64,000 nucleotides of DNA from positions 248,001 to 312,000 of the forward strand of contig CBDFGB010000033.1 of the NCBI GenBank assembly GCA_965246915.1, in the 5' to 3' direction. How positions within the stretch are numbered: the first letter of the stretch is position 1; each line of letters begins with the position of its first letter. Source of the DNA: CAVRQM01 sp965246915 (lineage in GTDB: Bacteria; Pseudomonadota; Alphaproteobacteria; Acetobacterales; Acetobacteraceae). Below are positions 51,101 to 59,549 of the stretch, in pieces. The notes under the pieces are model-generated. The model did no database searches. It saw only the letters and a list, made by a program, of their open reading frames with translations, and was not told the DNA's origin. The translations under genes and the position numbers were made by a program.

Positions 51101-51267
51101 GGGCTCGCGCCGGGCAGCGAGGCGCTGACCTGGATGGTCGGAAAATCGACGCGCGGCAGGGGCGCGACCGGCAGCAGAGGATAGGCCGCGAGACCGACCA
51201 GCATGATCGCCGCCATCAGCAGCGAGGTGCCGATGGGCCGCCGGATGAATGGGGTTGAGATGCTCAT
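48151..51267 (-). CDS. RND multidrug efflux permease (MdtB/MdtC-like)
   Basis: A 1038-residue inner-membrane proton antiporter of the HAE1 RND group, with 12 membrane helices and two large periplasmic loops. Proton-relay aspartates are seen as VGFVVDDAIVMLENI in helix 4. The text (FIRRPIGTSLLMAAIMLVGLA, PLLPVAPLPRVDFPTIQVSA) is closest to MdtB/MdtC. In E. coli, MdtB and MdtC form a heteromultimer; here only one such gene is present, so it presumably works as a homotrimer. The adaptor gene precedes it with a 6-base gap. No outer-membrane channel gene is adjacent. Confidence 0.95.
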   Translation of the reverse strand: MSISTPFIRRPIGTSLLMAAIMLVGLAAYPLLPVAPLPRVDFPTIQVSASLPGASPETMAATVAQPLEREFAQIPGVAQMTSVNVLGQTQITVQFELSRNIDAAAQDIQAEINAASGQLPSTLPNAPSYRKVNPSDSPVLILAVTSDEKPLIEVDDAADNILSQQISQISGVAQVLIGGEQKRAVRVQVDPARLAAMGLTLEDVRQTLVDSTVNNPKGSLNGERRSYTIYANDQLTKAEEFQNVVLAYRDGAPIRVRDIGQAVDGPENARIAATQNNKPAILLIIFKQPSANVIDTVEAIKARLPRLLASIPPSIHVDVVSDRTLTIRASVHEVQFTLILSIALVVMVIFLFLRNFWATLIPSVTVPLALIATFAVMYLFDYSLDNLSLMALTIAVGFVVDDAIVMLENIFRHIEDGMKPMEAALKGAAEIGFTIVSISLSLIAVFIPLLLMGGIVGRLFREFAMTVSIAVVLSAFISLTLTPMMCSRFLRRQHSHGAVYRAVERVFEGMLGFYRRTLDIALKFRFVTLMVFLVTVGCTAYLYAVIPKGFFPDQDNGLLVGITEGAQDISFAEMKRRQHALGEILAADPDIQGFSGVVGGTGGQTGNNGRFFITLKPFTQRTSTAQQIIARLRPKLAAVEGGQLFLQAAQDVRVGARLSKTLYQYTLQDSNAAELYQLAPKVFERLKGLPELRDVATDQQVGGATATLTIDRDAAARFGVQPQLIDHTLNDAFGQRQITQYFSQINSYHLILEIPAEQQGALETLQKLYVRSASGAVVPLSTFVRVDSTPVQPLSIGHQSQFPAVTISFNLAPAVALGQATAAIERAVTGMNAPATLQGSFQGTAQAFQSSLSTTPYLVAAALVAVYIILGILYESYILPLTILSTLPSAGVGALLMLMLFGYDLSVIALIGVILLIGIVKKNGIMMVDFAIHAERNDGATPLEAIRQACLLRFRPILMTTMAALLSGLPLMLGHGAGSELRRPLGFAMVGGLLLSQILTLYTTPVIYLYLDRFQHWLSPARKPAVPRLADRMGATAD

Positions 51268-51273
51268 ACGCGT

Positions 51274-52371
51274 CTACGAGGCCGGCGCGGGCGTAACAGC
51301 GACCCGCGCGCCGTTCTGGAGGCGAGACTGTCCCGAAGTCACAACCATGGCGCCGACGTCCACACCCTTCACCACCACGGCGACATGACCGTCGTCCTGT
51401 CGGACCTCGATCGGCTGCACGGAAGCGGTCTGGTCCGGTTTCACGATATAGACGAACAGGCCGTCCGGGCCACGCTGCACGGCACTGCTCGGGACCACCA
51501 GCGCGCCTTTCAACGTCTCCGTCTCCAGATGCGCGTTGACGAACTGACCAGGCCAAAGGCGCTTGTCGGTGTTTGGAAAGACCGTTTTGAGTTTGATCGT
51601 CCCGGTCGCGGGATCGATCGCATTGTCGATCGTCAGCAATTCGCCGCGACCAAGTTCAGTGCGGTCATCACTGGCGAAGGCCGTGACCGGCAGCGTCCCC
51701 CGATCCATGGCCGAGTGGATCTGCGGCAGCGTGTCCTGCGGCAGCGTAAAGATTACGCCGATGGGCCTAATTTGGGTCACCGTGACGATGCCGGCCGCGT
51801 CGCTCGCGTGGATGAGATTGCCTGGATCGACTTGGCGCAGCCCGACCCGCCCGTCGATCGGCGACGTGATCGACGCGAAATCGAGATTCAGCTTGGCGGA
51901 CGCGATCGCCGCGTCGTCGCCTTGCACCGTCGCCTCGAGTTGCGCCGCGGAAGCCGACTGGGTGTCCACCGTCTGGCGGGAGGCGAACTGGCTGCGCGCG
52001 AGGCTCTGCGAGCGGTCGAGATCGCGCTTCGCATTCGCGAGTTGAGCTGAATCGGCCGCGCGCTTGGCGACGGCCTGCGCGTAGGCGGCGGCGAACGGGC
52101 GGGGATCGATGCGAGCCAGCAAATCGCCCGCGCGAACGTCCTGGCCCTCGGTGAAGGCAACACTGTCCAACGTGCCATCGACCCGGGCACGAATCAGGAC
52201 CGAGGCGAGCGCCTGAACCGTGCCGATGTTGCGAAGGAAGACTTTTACGTCCTGGCGGGACACCGGCGCCACCTGAACCGGCACGCCATCGGCGAGGGCG
52301 GGGACGCCAGAAGCCGCCATGATCAGCCACGCGCACAGGATCATCAGGGCGGGAGGCGGTGCACGCTGCAT
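51274..52371 (-). CDS. RND efflux periplasmic adaptor (MdtA-like membrane fusion protein)
   Basis: A 365-residue adaptor with a signal peptide (about 1-27, ending ALA-DG). A barrel-sandwich/lipoyl half motif (ASVLIRARVDGTLDSVAFTEGQDV) and second half (ASITSPIDGRVGLRQVDPGN) flank an alpha-helical hairpin. The C-terminal beta barrel ends GQSRLQNGARVAV. It links the RND pump to an outer-membrane channel in the periplasm and is first in the operon with the pump gene. Confidence 0.93.
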   Translation of the reverse strand: MQRAPPPALMILCAWLIMAASGVPALADGVPVQVAPVSRQDVKVFLRNIGTVQALASVLIRARVDGTLDSVAFTEGQDVRAGDLLARIDPRPFAAAYAQAVAKRAADSAQLANAKRDLDRSQSLARSQFASRQTVDTQSASAAQLEATVQGDDAAIASAKLNLDFASITSPIDGRVGLRQVDPGNLIHASDAAGIVTVTQIRPIGVIFTLPQDTLPQIHSAMDRGTLPVTAFASDDRTELGRGELLTIDNAIDPATGTIKLKTVFPNTDKRLWPGQFVNAHLETETLKGALVVPSSAVQRGPDGLFVYIVKPDQTASVQPIEVRQDDGHVAVVVKGVDVGAMVVTSGQSRLQNGARVAVTPAPAS

Positions 52372-52517
52372 GTCAGGAGGCCGATCGGTGGACCCCGATT
52401 ATGTGGCCTGAAGCCCCGGACCGCCTAGCGCGTTCCGATGCTGCGTCTGCTCACGATCCAATCAGAATTCCTACGGGCGCGTCATGCGCCGACATCGTAT
52501 TGGACTGGCGGCGGGCG

Positions 52518-53306
52518 TCAGCGAGGAAGCACCGGCGGGGCGATACGGATCGGATTGCGGCGGTATTCGGCAAGGCTGCGGCCCATCGCGACACCGTTGC
52601 CGCCACCGGCCCCGACGATCGTAAACAGTCGCGGCGGCGGCTGCGCACCGACAGCGCCGATGCGCAGCGTCCGACTCGACGTGGGGAAGCGGCTCTGTCC
52701 TGCCGTCACGCCCGGCGGCAAGCGGCCCTCCACGGGAGACGCCGCTTCCGCGGCACGTGCCGCCCGCACTTTCGCTGCGTAGGGCTGCCCGAGTTCGGGC
52801 GTGGCCGAGTGGTAGGACGCGGTCGCCGCCTCCCACGAGCCGGTTTGTTCGTGCAGCCGGACGAGGAAACGTGCGGCATAGTCGGCGTTACGCCACGGAT
52901 CGAACGCCTCTTCCAGCGAGCCGAACGCGTCCGGGTGATACATCAGGTTGACCTGCATGCAGCCCACATCGATCGAAACCGCGCCCCTCGTCTGAAGGCC
53001 CCGGACACCGATGATCGCGGCTGACTTCGTGTCGAAGATCGTATCGGTGCCCGCCACATTGATACTGTAGGGCCAGGGGTCGATCCGCCCGTCCGGACCG
53101 CGTCGCCCGCTCTCGACGCGGCCGATCGCGACGAGGAGGTGCGCCGGCAGACGATACGCGCGCTCGGCGCGATCGATCGCCGCGCGGCATTGCGCCCCGG
53201 GCGATAGGCTGGACAGGCCGGCGGCGAACGGCGAACCGCCGGCCAATGCGCTGCCCGCGACGCCGGTCGAGACGATGCAGGCAAGGAACGCGGCTCGGCG
53301 GCGCAT
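52518..53306 (-). CDS. Lytic transglycosylase-like (SLT) protein
   Basis: A 262-residue secreted protein with a signal peptide (about 1-22). The catalytic Glu lies in IGRVESGRRGPDGRIDPWPYS, followed by GCMQVNLMYHPDAF and the NADYAARFLVRLHEQTGSWEAATASYHS helix region, all typical of the soluble transglycosylase domain. It cleaves peptidoglycan to 1,6-anhydro-muropeptides and would act in the periplasm. The C-terminal 70 residues are proline/glycine-rich with no known domain. It is preceded (in transcription) by mlaC with a 45-base gap. Confidence 0.87.
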   Translation of the reverse strand: MRRRAAFLACIVSTGVAGSALAGGSPFAAGLSSLSPGAQCRAAIDRAERAYRLPAHLLVAIGRVESGRRGPDGRIDPWPYSINVAGTDTIFDTKSAAIIGVRGLQTRGAVSIDVGCMQVNLMYHPDAFGSLEEAFDPWRNADYAARFLVRLHEQTGSWEAATASYHSATPELGQPYAAKVRAARAAEAASPVEGRLPPGVTAGQSRFPTSSRTLRIGAVGAQPPPRLFTIVGAGGGNGVAMGRSLAEYRRNPIRIAPPVLPR

Positions 53307-53351
53307 GGCCGCACGATCGTCCTCGCCGGTTGATATCCGCTTACCGCGCCG

Positions 53352-54020
53352 TCACGTCGCGGTCTCGACCTGCCTGCGCAAAGCGTCGATTAACTTCTGC
53401 ACGTCGTTGCCGTTGTTGGCCAGAAAGCTCGCATAGTCGCTGCGCTGCGTCAGTCGAAGGCTCGTGCCCTCGGCGAGCACGTCGATGATGCGAGGTGCTC
53501 CGGTGGCTTTGCTGACCACCCAATCGACGCGAGCGGGCGGGTTGTTCGGACGCACGAGTGTCGTACGGACCGCGACGCCGGAATCGTTGGGCACTGCGCG
53601 CCCGATGGTGAAGGAGACACCTTTGTAGTCGCCGAGATGGCCGCCGATGGAAATCACGATCACCCTGTCGAACAGGGCCGTAAAGTCCTTCTGCTGTGCC
53701 GGCGTCGCGGTGCGCCAGAACCGGCCCAGGCAGAACTGCGCGACAGCCGGGACATCCACGATGCGCTCGATGATCCTGCCCAGTCGCTCCCGCCGGGCCG
53801 CTTCGGGCTCGTTCGAGTTGACCACTGCGACCAGTTCCTGTCCGGCCTGGTTAATGAACGCGATGGCCGCCTCCGGGGTCGGAGCCTGCGCTTGCGCCTC
53901 ATGCGCGCCGGGCCAGCCCATGGTTGCCAGCGCCGCGGTGGCCGCGGCCCACAACAGGACAGTCCGGCGAGTGAGCATTGTGTCTTGCATCCGGTTTGCT
54001 TCGGGCATGTCCTCGCTCAT
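53352..54020 (-). CDS. mlaC: MlaC-like phospholipid-binding protein (Ttg2D family)
   Basis: A 222-residue periplasmic protein of the MlaC/toluene-tolerance Ttg2 family, with a Tat-like signal (LTRRTVLLWAAATAALATMG) around residues 16-36. RLGRIIERIVDVPAVAQFCLGRFWR and the FDRVIVISIGGHLGDYKG region match the family. It carries phospholipids between the outer-membrane MlaA complex and the inner-membrane MlaFEDB transporter. It starts 1 base after mlaA, in one operon. No mlaF, mlaE or mlaD gene is in the window. Confidence 0.9.
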   Translation of the reverse strand: MSEDMPEANRMQDTMLTRRTVLLWAAATAALATMGWPGAHEAQAQAPTPEAAIAFINQAGQELVAVVNSNEPEAARRERLGRIIERIVDVPAVAQFCLGRFWRTATPAQQKDFTALFDRVIVISIGGHLGDYKGVSFTIGRAVPNDSGVAVRTTLVRPNNPPARVDWVVSKATGAPRIIDVLAEGTSLRLTQRSDYASFLANNGNDVQKLIDALRRQVETAT

Positions 54021-54021
54021 G

Positions 54022-54861
54022 TCACTGCAGGGGCGCGCTGCCGAGCCCGACATCGGGCGCCGGAGTGGCCGCGGGCGCCGCTGAGGGACCGGCGCGATCG
54101 GGGAACCAGACCGGGATGGTCGAGCGGTTGTCGTCTCGCGTCTCCTCGATCTGGGCGTCCCGATGCTGGCGATACAGGCTGCGGAAGGTCGCGTAGGGAT
54201 CGAGCGCCGTGGCCTTCAGCTTGTCGATGTCCTCGATATGCTGACTGCGGGCATCGATCGCCGTGACGCCAAACCGCGCGATCCCGGCATCGGTCACGAG
54301 ATACCCGCGTCCGACCCAGGACAACGGATCGAGCGCGAAGTCGCCGGCAAGGCCTGCCGCGTCGCGCGGATTGGACGGCCCGAACAGTGGCAGGAACAGG
54401 AAAGGCCCGTCCGGCAGGCCCCAAAGCGCGAGCGTTACCCCGAAATCGGTGTCATGCTTGGGATAGCCCCAGCCCGTCGCCGGATCGAACAAGCCGCCCA
54501 CGCCGACCGTCGTGTTGATGATCCCGCGCATTAGCGTGTCACCCGCGCGGCGAGGCTTGCCTTGCAGCATATCGTCGGCCAGGGCCACCGGCGTCGCGAG
54601 ATTGGTCAAGAAATTGTGCACGCCGTTTCGGGCGAACTGCGGCACCACGTAGCGATAGCCGATCGCCAGGGGGCGCAGCAGAACCGTGTCGAGGCCGTTG
54701 TTGATGGCGTAGAAAGTCCGATTGGTCGGCTCTAACGGGTCGTTGAGTTCGTTGAAGTCCGCCACGGCCTGAGGGTCGGACGCGGGCGGTGCCTTGGCGC
54801 ACCCGCTCAGGTTGCCGAGGATGAGCACCACGGCCAGCAATGACGTCCAACGCGAGTCCAT
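54022..54861 (-). CDS. mlaA: MlaA/VacJ-family outer-membrane lipoprotein
   Basis: A 279-residue lipoprotein. The lipobox LSGC places the lipidated Cys at about residue 21. FNELNDPLEPTNRTFYAINN, FLTNLATPVALADDMLQGK and FGVTLALWGLPDGPFLFLPL are the family signature. It removes mislocalised phospholipids from the outer leaflet of the outer membrane and passes them to MlaC, encoded next. The proline/alanine-rich tail is not conserved. It is divergent from metF with about 245 bases between. Confidence 0.92.
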   Translation of the reverse strand: MDSRWTSLLAVVLILGNLSGCAKAPPASDPQAVADFNELNDPLEPTNRTFYAINNGLDTVLLRPLAIGYRYVVPQFARNGVHNFLTNLATPVALADDMLQGKPRRAGDTLMRGIINTTVGVGGLFDPATGWGYPKHDTDFGVTLALWGLPDGPFLFLPLFGPSNPRDAAGLAGDFALDPLSWVGRGYLVTDAGIARFGVTAIDARSQHIEDIDKLKATALDPYATFRSLYRQHRDAQIEETRDDNRSTIPVWFPDRAGPSAAPAATPAPDVGLGSAPLQ

Positions 54862-55105
54862 GGCGGGCGCAGTGGGCGGTGAAAGCATCGGCGGGACCTC
54901 GGCGACGGTCGTGAAGCGCAGCTTCGGGTGGAGGCTGCAGGATCTTGGTGCTAAATGTGTCCTCCATCGGCTGAGCGAGTGCAACATCGCCGCTGTGATC
55001 GACGCGGCGATGCCGCGAAGTTGCGACGATTCCCCGGTCGGGCGACATCGGGGAGAACCGCCTGAACGCCAAACTGCGTCAGCAACCCTAAGGTCAGAGG
55101 CCGAG
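54862..55105. other. Divergent promoter region between mlaA and metF
   Basis: About 245 bases. I looked for a SAM-type riboswitch upstream of metF and did not find a convincing aptamer. AGAGG lies near the metF start. Nothing else is recognised. Confidence 0.35.
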
Positions 55106-56086
55106 ATGAACCACGCCATCATATCTCCCGTGCCCGTGACGGAACTGCCGGTCCTCGAGCGCTGGCTTACCAGTCCTCGGGTGCCCGGTCTGCCGGCCCG
55201 GGAGGCGATGCAAAGGCCGCCCCAGCTGTCTTTCGAGTTCTTTCCTCCCAAGACCGAGGCGCTGGAGGCACAGCTCTGGACCTGCATACGGAGGCTGGAG
55301 CCGCTGTCTCCCCGATTTGTCTCCGTCACCTACGGTGCCGGCGGCACCACTCAGGAGAGGACCCACGCGACGGTCGCCCGACTCGTCGCCGAGACCAGCT
55401 TGACACCGGCCGCCCACCTGACCTGCGTCGGTGCGACCCGCGAGGAAGTGGACGAGGTGGCGCGCCGCTATTGGGAGGCCGGCGTGCGCCATATCGTGGC
55501 GTTGCGTGGCGACATGCCGGGGGGCGCGCCGTATGCGCCGCATCCTGGAGGCTATGCCGGAGCCGCCGAGCTGGTGGCTGGGCTGCGGCGGATCGGGGCG
55601 TTCGAGATCTCGGTCTCCGCTTATCCTGAAGTGCATCCGGACGCGACCAGCCCCAGCTCTGACCTCGATAATCTTCGCCGCAAGCTCGATGCTGGCGCGA
55701 CCCGGGCGATCACCCAGTATTTTTTCGAGGGCGAGGTCTTCCTGCGCTTTCTTGATCAGGCACTTGCCGCAGGCATCACCGCGCCGATTGTGCCGGGCAT
55801 CATGCCCGTGTCGAATTTCGAGCAGGCGCGGAAATTTTCCGCCATGTGCGGTGCGAGCGTGCCGGACTGGATGGCCGGTCTGTTCGCCGGCACGGAGGCG
55901 GACGCCGAGACTCGCCGGATGGTCGCCGCCGTGGTGGCCGCCGAGCAGGTGCGCCTGCTGCAGGCCAACGGCATCGACGAATTCCACTTCTACACGCTGA
56001 ACCGGCCTGATCTGGTCTACGCCATTGCCCACATTCTTGGCGTGAGGCCGACTCAGCAAGGAGGGCATAGCGATGCGGCTCCGTGA
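55106..56086 (+). CDS. metF: Methylenetetrahydrofolate reductase
   Basis: A 326-residue FAD-dependent TIM-barrel enzyme that reduces 5,10-methylene-THF to 5-methyl-THF for methionine synthesis. LSFEFFPPKTEALE, FVSVTYGAGGTTQERT, HLTCVGATREEVDE, ALRGDMPGG and ITQYFFEGEVFLRFLD are family hallmarks, as is the C-terminal GIDEFHFYTLNRPDLVYAI. The ATG at 55106 has AGAGG upstream; the frame is open further upstream but that text is unlike any MetF. A strong AAGGAGG site near its end may start the next small ORF. Confidence 0.95.
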   Translation: MNHAIISPVPVTELPVLERWLTSPRVPGLPAREAMQRPPQLSFEFFPPKTEALEAQLWTCIRRLEPLSPRFVSVTYGAGGTTQERTHATVARLVAETSLTPAAHLTCVGATREEVDEVARRYWEAGVRHIVALRGDMPGGAPYAPHPGGYAGAAELVAGLRRIGAFEISVSAYPEVHPDATSPSSDLDNLRRKLDAGATRAITQYFFEGEVFLRFLDQALAAGITAPIVPGIMPVSNFEQARKFSAMCGASVPDWMAGLFAGTEADAETRRMVAAVVAAEQVRLLQANGIDEFHFYTLNRPDLVYAIAHILGVRPTQQGGHSDAAP

Positions 56087-56273
56087 TGAAATGCCTCAGA
56101 ATTGCGACGAGGCTGAGACGCAGGTCCGGCATCGTCTCGCGGCGAAGATCGACTCCCTACACTACGCCGCCCATGCGATCCCGGGAAGGGTCGAGGGACT
56201 GCCGCGGACGGGTCTGCCGGTGAGACTTGACGCGGACCACATCCTCGGGCGAACGCCTGTCGATCAAAGGTGA
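56073..56273 (+). CDS. Small ORF overlapping the metF end, 66 aa, doubtful
   Basis: A 66-residue ORF beginning MRLRDEMPQNCDEAETQVRH. Its ATG is preceded by AAGGAGG at the right distance, which argues for translation, and it overlaps metF by 14 bases. It ends in TGA at 56271-56273 while a second frame stays open past it. I recognise no family. It may be a real small protein, or the front half of a frameshifted gene with 56227-56466. Confidence 0.4.
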   Translation: MRLRDEMPQNCDEAETQVRHRLAAKIDSLHYAAHAIPGRVEGLPRTGLPVRLDADHILGRTPVDQR

Positions 56274-56466
56274 CCGGACGCTTGACCCATTCATCGCGGA
56301 TCTGTTCGGCCTGTTTAACGAGTTGACCCGGCACAGAGCGTCCAACCGGCTCTATGTCATCGCATCGGGACGGTGTCCGCTGGCGGCGCTTCAGGCCTGC
56401 CCGGCCGAAGACGAGTGCGAAGAGATACTGATCGAGGCGGCGGTGCCGGCCGGATGCGATGTCTGA
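56227..56466 (+). CDS. Small ORF before uvrD, 79 aa, doubtful
   Basis: A 79-residue frame from a TTG that reads SIKGDRTLDPFIADLFGLFN and ends GCDV-stop. Its stop lies 8 bases inside the uvrD start region, the kind of overlap seen for coupled genes here. It has no good ribosome-binding site of its own. The text is protein-like, with hydrophobic periodicity, and four cysteines are present in the last 32 residues. No family is recognised. Confidence 0.35.
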   Translation: MTRTTSSGERLSIKGDRTLDPFIADLFGLFNELTRHRASNRLYVIASGRCPLAALQACPAEDECEEILIEAAVPAGCDV

Positions 56467-58642
56467 CTATCTCGCCCGCCTGAACCCCGAACAGCGTGAA
56501 GCGGTCGAGACCGTGGACGGTCCGCTGCTGGTTCTCGCCGGGGCCGGCACCGGCAAGACCCGCGTGCTGACCACACGCTTCGCCCACATTCTCATGACCA
56601 ACCGCGCCTTCCCGTCCCAGGTGCTAGCCGTCACCTTCACCAACAAGGCCGCCCGCGAAATGCGCGAGCGGGTCGGCGCCGTGCTCGGCCGCCCCGCCGA
56701 GGGCCTATGGCTCGGCACGTTCCACGCGCTCTGCGCCCGTATGCTCCGGCGCCATGCCGAACGGGTCGGGCTGACGTCCAGCTTCAACATCCTCGACACC
56801 GACGATCAGCTGCGACTGTTGAAACAGGTGATGGAGGCGGCGCGCATCGACGCCAAGCGGTTCACGCCGCAGGCGATGATGGCGCTGATCCAGCGCTGGA
56901 AGGATCGCGGCCTGACGCCCAAGCGGATCACCCCTGCCGACGACAGCGATTTCGCCCATGGTCGCGGCGCGGAACTCTATACCGCCTACCAGGCGCGGCT
57001 GCTCGAGGTGAACGCCTGCGATTTCGGCGACCTGCTGCTGCATGTCACCGAACTCCTGCGCGAGGACCCGGAGGTGCTGGCGCAATACCATCGGGCGTTC
57101 CGCTATGTCCTCGTCGACGAATACCAGGACACCAACCTCGTGCAGTACCTCTGGCTGCGGCTGCTCGCGCAGTCTCACAAGAACATCTGCTGCGTCGGCG
57201 ACGACGACCAGAGCATCTACTCCTGGCGCGGGGCGGAGGTGGAGAACATCCTGCGCTTCGAGAAGGATTTTCCCGGCGCCCGCATCGTCCGGCTGGAGCG
57301 TAACTACCGCTCTACCGCACCGATCCTGGCCGCCGCCGCCGGGCTCATCGCCCACAACGAGAACCGACTGGGCAAGACTCTTCGCCCCGCCCGCAACGAC
57401 TCCGCGGGCGACAGGGTCAGCATCGTGGGGCTGTGGGACAGCGACGAGGAGGCGCGCATGGTCAGCGGCCGTGCCGAGGCGTTGCGCGGCGATGGGCACA
57501 AGCTCGCCGAGATCGCGGTATTGGTCCGTGCCGGCTTCCAGACCCGCGCTTTCGAGGAACGGCTGGTCGCTATCGGCATGCCATACCGCGTGGTCGGCGG
57601 CCTGCGCTTCTACGAGCGTCAGGAAATCCGCGACGCCATCGCCTATGCCCGCGTGCTGCACCAACCGGCTGACGACCTCGCCTTTGAGCGCATCATCAAT
57701 GTGCCCCGGCGTGGCGTGGGCGACGGCGCAATGCGAACGTTGCATGAGACGGCTCGCGCTCGACAAATCCCGCTGACCGCGGCGGCGGCGTGGCTCGTCT
57801 CGGACGGCGGGTTGCGCGGCAAGGTGCGGGAAGGCGTGGCAGGTCTGCTCGCCGGGTTCGAGCGTTGGCGGCGAACCTTGGAGGCGGACGGCCACATTAC
57901 GACTCTGGCGGTCATGCTGGACGAGAGCGGCTACACGGCGATGTGGAAACAGGACAAATCGCCGGACGCGCCCGGCCGTCTCGACAACCTGAAGGAGTTG
58001 GTCAGGGCGCTGGCCGATTTCGAGACCCTCGCCGGGTTCCTCGATCATGTCAGCCTGGTCATGGAAAATGAGGAGGACGCAAGCGCCGACCGTATGAGCC
58101 TGATGACCCTGCACGCCGCGAAGGGACTGGAGTTCGACACGGTGTTCCTGCCGGGCTGGGAGGAGGGACTGTTCCCGAGCCAGCGGACGATGGACGAGAG
58201 CGGTCTCAAAGGCCTCGAGGAGGAGCGGCGTCTCGCCTATGTCGGGATAACTCGTGCGCGGCAACGGGCGATCATCAGCCACGCCGCCAATCGCCGCATC
58301 TACGCCAATTGGCAGAGCAGCATCCCCAGTCGCTTCATCGACGAGCTGCCCGAGGCCGAGGTGGAGCGGTCGGGGTCCGCGGCTCTGGCGCGCGACCGTA
58401 TTCTGGCAGCCCCGGTCTTTTCCGGACAGTTCCCGCTGGTCGCCCGCCGGCCGCGCGACGCGGAAGCCTGGGAGCAGCCGGCGCGTCAAGCGCCCGCCGA
58501 CCCAATCCCGGTGGGCGCTCGCGTCTTTCACCAGAAGTTTGGCTACGGCACTGTGATTGCTTCGTCGGACCACAAACTCGACATCGCGTTCGAAAAGGCC
58601 GGCGCGAAGCGCCTGCTCGACAGTTTCGTGGAGCGTGTATGA
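56459..58642 (+). CDS. uvrD: UvrD/PcrA-type superfamily 1 DNA helicase
   Basis: A 727-residue 3'-5' helicase. The Q-motif is LNPEQREAV, Walker A GAGTGKTRVLTTR, Walker B VDEYQDTN, motif III GDDDQSIYSWRGA, motif IV ERNYRST and motif VI AYVGITRARQRA. A C-terminal Tudor-like domain (GARVFHQKFGYGTVIASS) marks the PcrA/UvrD II group. It acts in nucleotide excision and mismatch repair and clears replication blocks. The ATG at 56459 overlaps a small frame upstream, and the stop overlaps prmA as ATGA. Confidence 0.95.
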   Translation: MSDYLARLNPEQREAVETVDGPLLVLAGAGTGKTRVLTTRFAHILMTNRAFPSQVLAVTFTNKAAREMRERVGAVLGRPAEGLWLGTFHALCARMLRRHAERVGLTSSFNILDTDDQLRLLKQVMEAARIDAKRFTPQAMMALIQRWKDRGLTPKRITPADDSDFAHGRGAELYTAYQARLLEVNACDFGDLLLHVTELLREDPEVLAQYHRAFRYVLVDEYQDTNLVQYLWLRLLAQSHKNICCVGDDDQSIYSWRGAEVENILRFEKDFPGARIVRLERNYRSTAPILAAAAGLIAHNENRLGKTLRPARNDSAGDRVSIVGLWDSDEEARMVSGRAEALRGDGHKLAEIAVLVRAGFQTRAFEERLVAIGMPYRVVGGLRFYERQEIRDAIAYARVLHQPADDLAFERIINVPRRGVGDGAMRTLHETARARQIPLTAAAAWLVSDGGLRGKVREGVAGLLAGFERWRRTLEADGHITTLAVMLDESGYTAMWKQDKSPDAPGRLDNLKELVRALADFETLAGFLDHVSLVMENEEDASADRMSLMTLHAAKGLEFDTVFLPGWEEGLFPSQRTMDESGLKGLEEERRLAYVGITRARQRAIISHAANRRIYANWQSSIPSRFIDELPEAEVERSGSAALARDRILAAPVFSGQFPLVARRPRDAEAWEQPARQAPADPIPVGARVFHQKFGYGTVIASSDHKLDIAFEKAGAKRLLDSFVERV

Positions 58643-59529
58643 GCACCGAGCCCACCCTCGAAACGCTGCGCCTGATCGTACCGGCCGAGGCGCTGGAGGT
58701 GTTCGAGGCTGCGTTGCTGACCGTGTGTTCGACCGTCGGATTCTTCCGCGAGAACGATGCCGCGCCGTGGATGCTAGAGGCCGTGAAGCAGCGCGGTGCA
58801 GACGAGGCGGCGCTGGCCGGCGCGCTGGCGCTCGCCGAGGCGGCCTCGGGAATTGCGGTCGCCGTTTCTCGCACGGACACACCGGAGGGCGGGTGGCTCG
58901 CCCGCAATCTCGCGACATTTCCCGAGCAATGTGTCGGTCGGCGATTTGCGATCCGAGGCACCCATGTCGCGGAACCCGTTCGCGCGGGGCGAATCACCCT
59001 GGTCATCGATGCCGGAACTGCCTTCGGATCTGGCGAGCACGGGTCGACCCGCGCCTGCCTGCGGGCCCTCGAGATCGTGGCGCCACTCAAGCCCAGCCGG
59101 GTGTTGGATCTCGGGACGGGAACCGGCGTACTTGCGCTGGCCGCAGCGCGGCTGCTGCGGCGTCGCGTGCTCGCGAGCGACATCGATCCGTGGTCGGTAC
59201 GCGACGCACGCCGGAACGCCGCGCGAAACGGATTGAGGACCCTTGTCCGGGTCGGGCGGTGCGATGGATGGCGATCGGCGTGGCCGCGGCGGGAGGCACC
59301 GTTCGACCTGGTGTTGGCGAATATTCTTGCCAGACCGCTCTGTGCCATGGCACCCGAGCTTGCCCGACATCTGCTGCCCGGAGGGTCGGCGATACTGTCG
59401 GGCTTACTGACGCGACAAATACCTTGGGTCGCCGGCATGCATCGCACCCAAGGGCTGCGACTTCGGCACGTTGTCGTCGAAGGCGACTGGGCGGCGCTCG
59501 TGCTACGCCGCCCAGCGTTTCAGGGATAG
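58639..59529 (+). CDS. prmA: Ribosomal protein L11 methyltransferase
   Basis: A 296-residue SAM-dependent enzyme that trimethylates ribosomal protein L11. Motif I is VLDLGTGTGVLALAAA, motif IV LVLANILARPL, and the substrate-loop DAGTAFGSGEHGSTRACLRAL is diagnostic for PrmA. The start overlaps the uvrD stop as ATGA. The C-terminal WAALVLRRP is family-like. The uvrD-prmA-pepP neighbourhood looks housekeeping. Confidence 0.93.
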   Translation: MSTEPTLETLRLIVPAEALEVFEAALLTVCSTVGFFRENDAAPWMLEAVKQRGADEAALAGALALAEAASGIAVAVSRTDTPEGGWLARNLATFPEQCVGRRFAIRGTHVAEPVRAGRITLVIDAGTAFGSGEHGSTRACLRALEIVAPLKPSRVLDLGTGTGVLALAAARLLRRRVLASDIDPWSVRDARRNAARNGLRTLVRVGRCDGWRSAWPRREAPFDLVLANILARPLCAMAPELARHLLPGGSAILSGLLTRQIPWVAGMHRTQGLRLRHVVVEGDWAALVLRRPAFQG

Positions 59530-59549
59530 GCCCCGGTCAGACAAGGCCT

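Noticed and set aside
54862..55105. Possible SAM-type riboswitch upstream of metF
   Set aside because: A GCTAAA stretch and GC-rich stems exist, but the conserved pairing of known SAM aptamers could not be built.
56705..58918. 737-codon minus-strand frame opposite uvrD
   Set aside because: Complete antisense overlap with a helicase whose motifs are all present; no domain in the antisense text.
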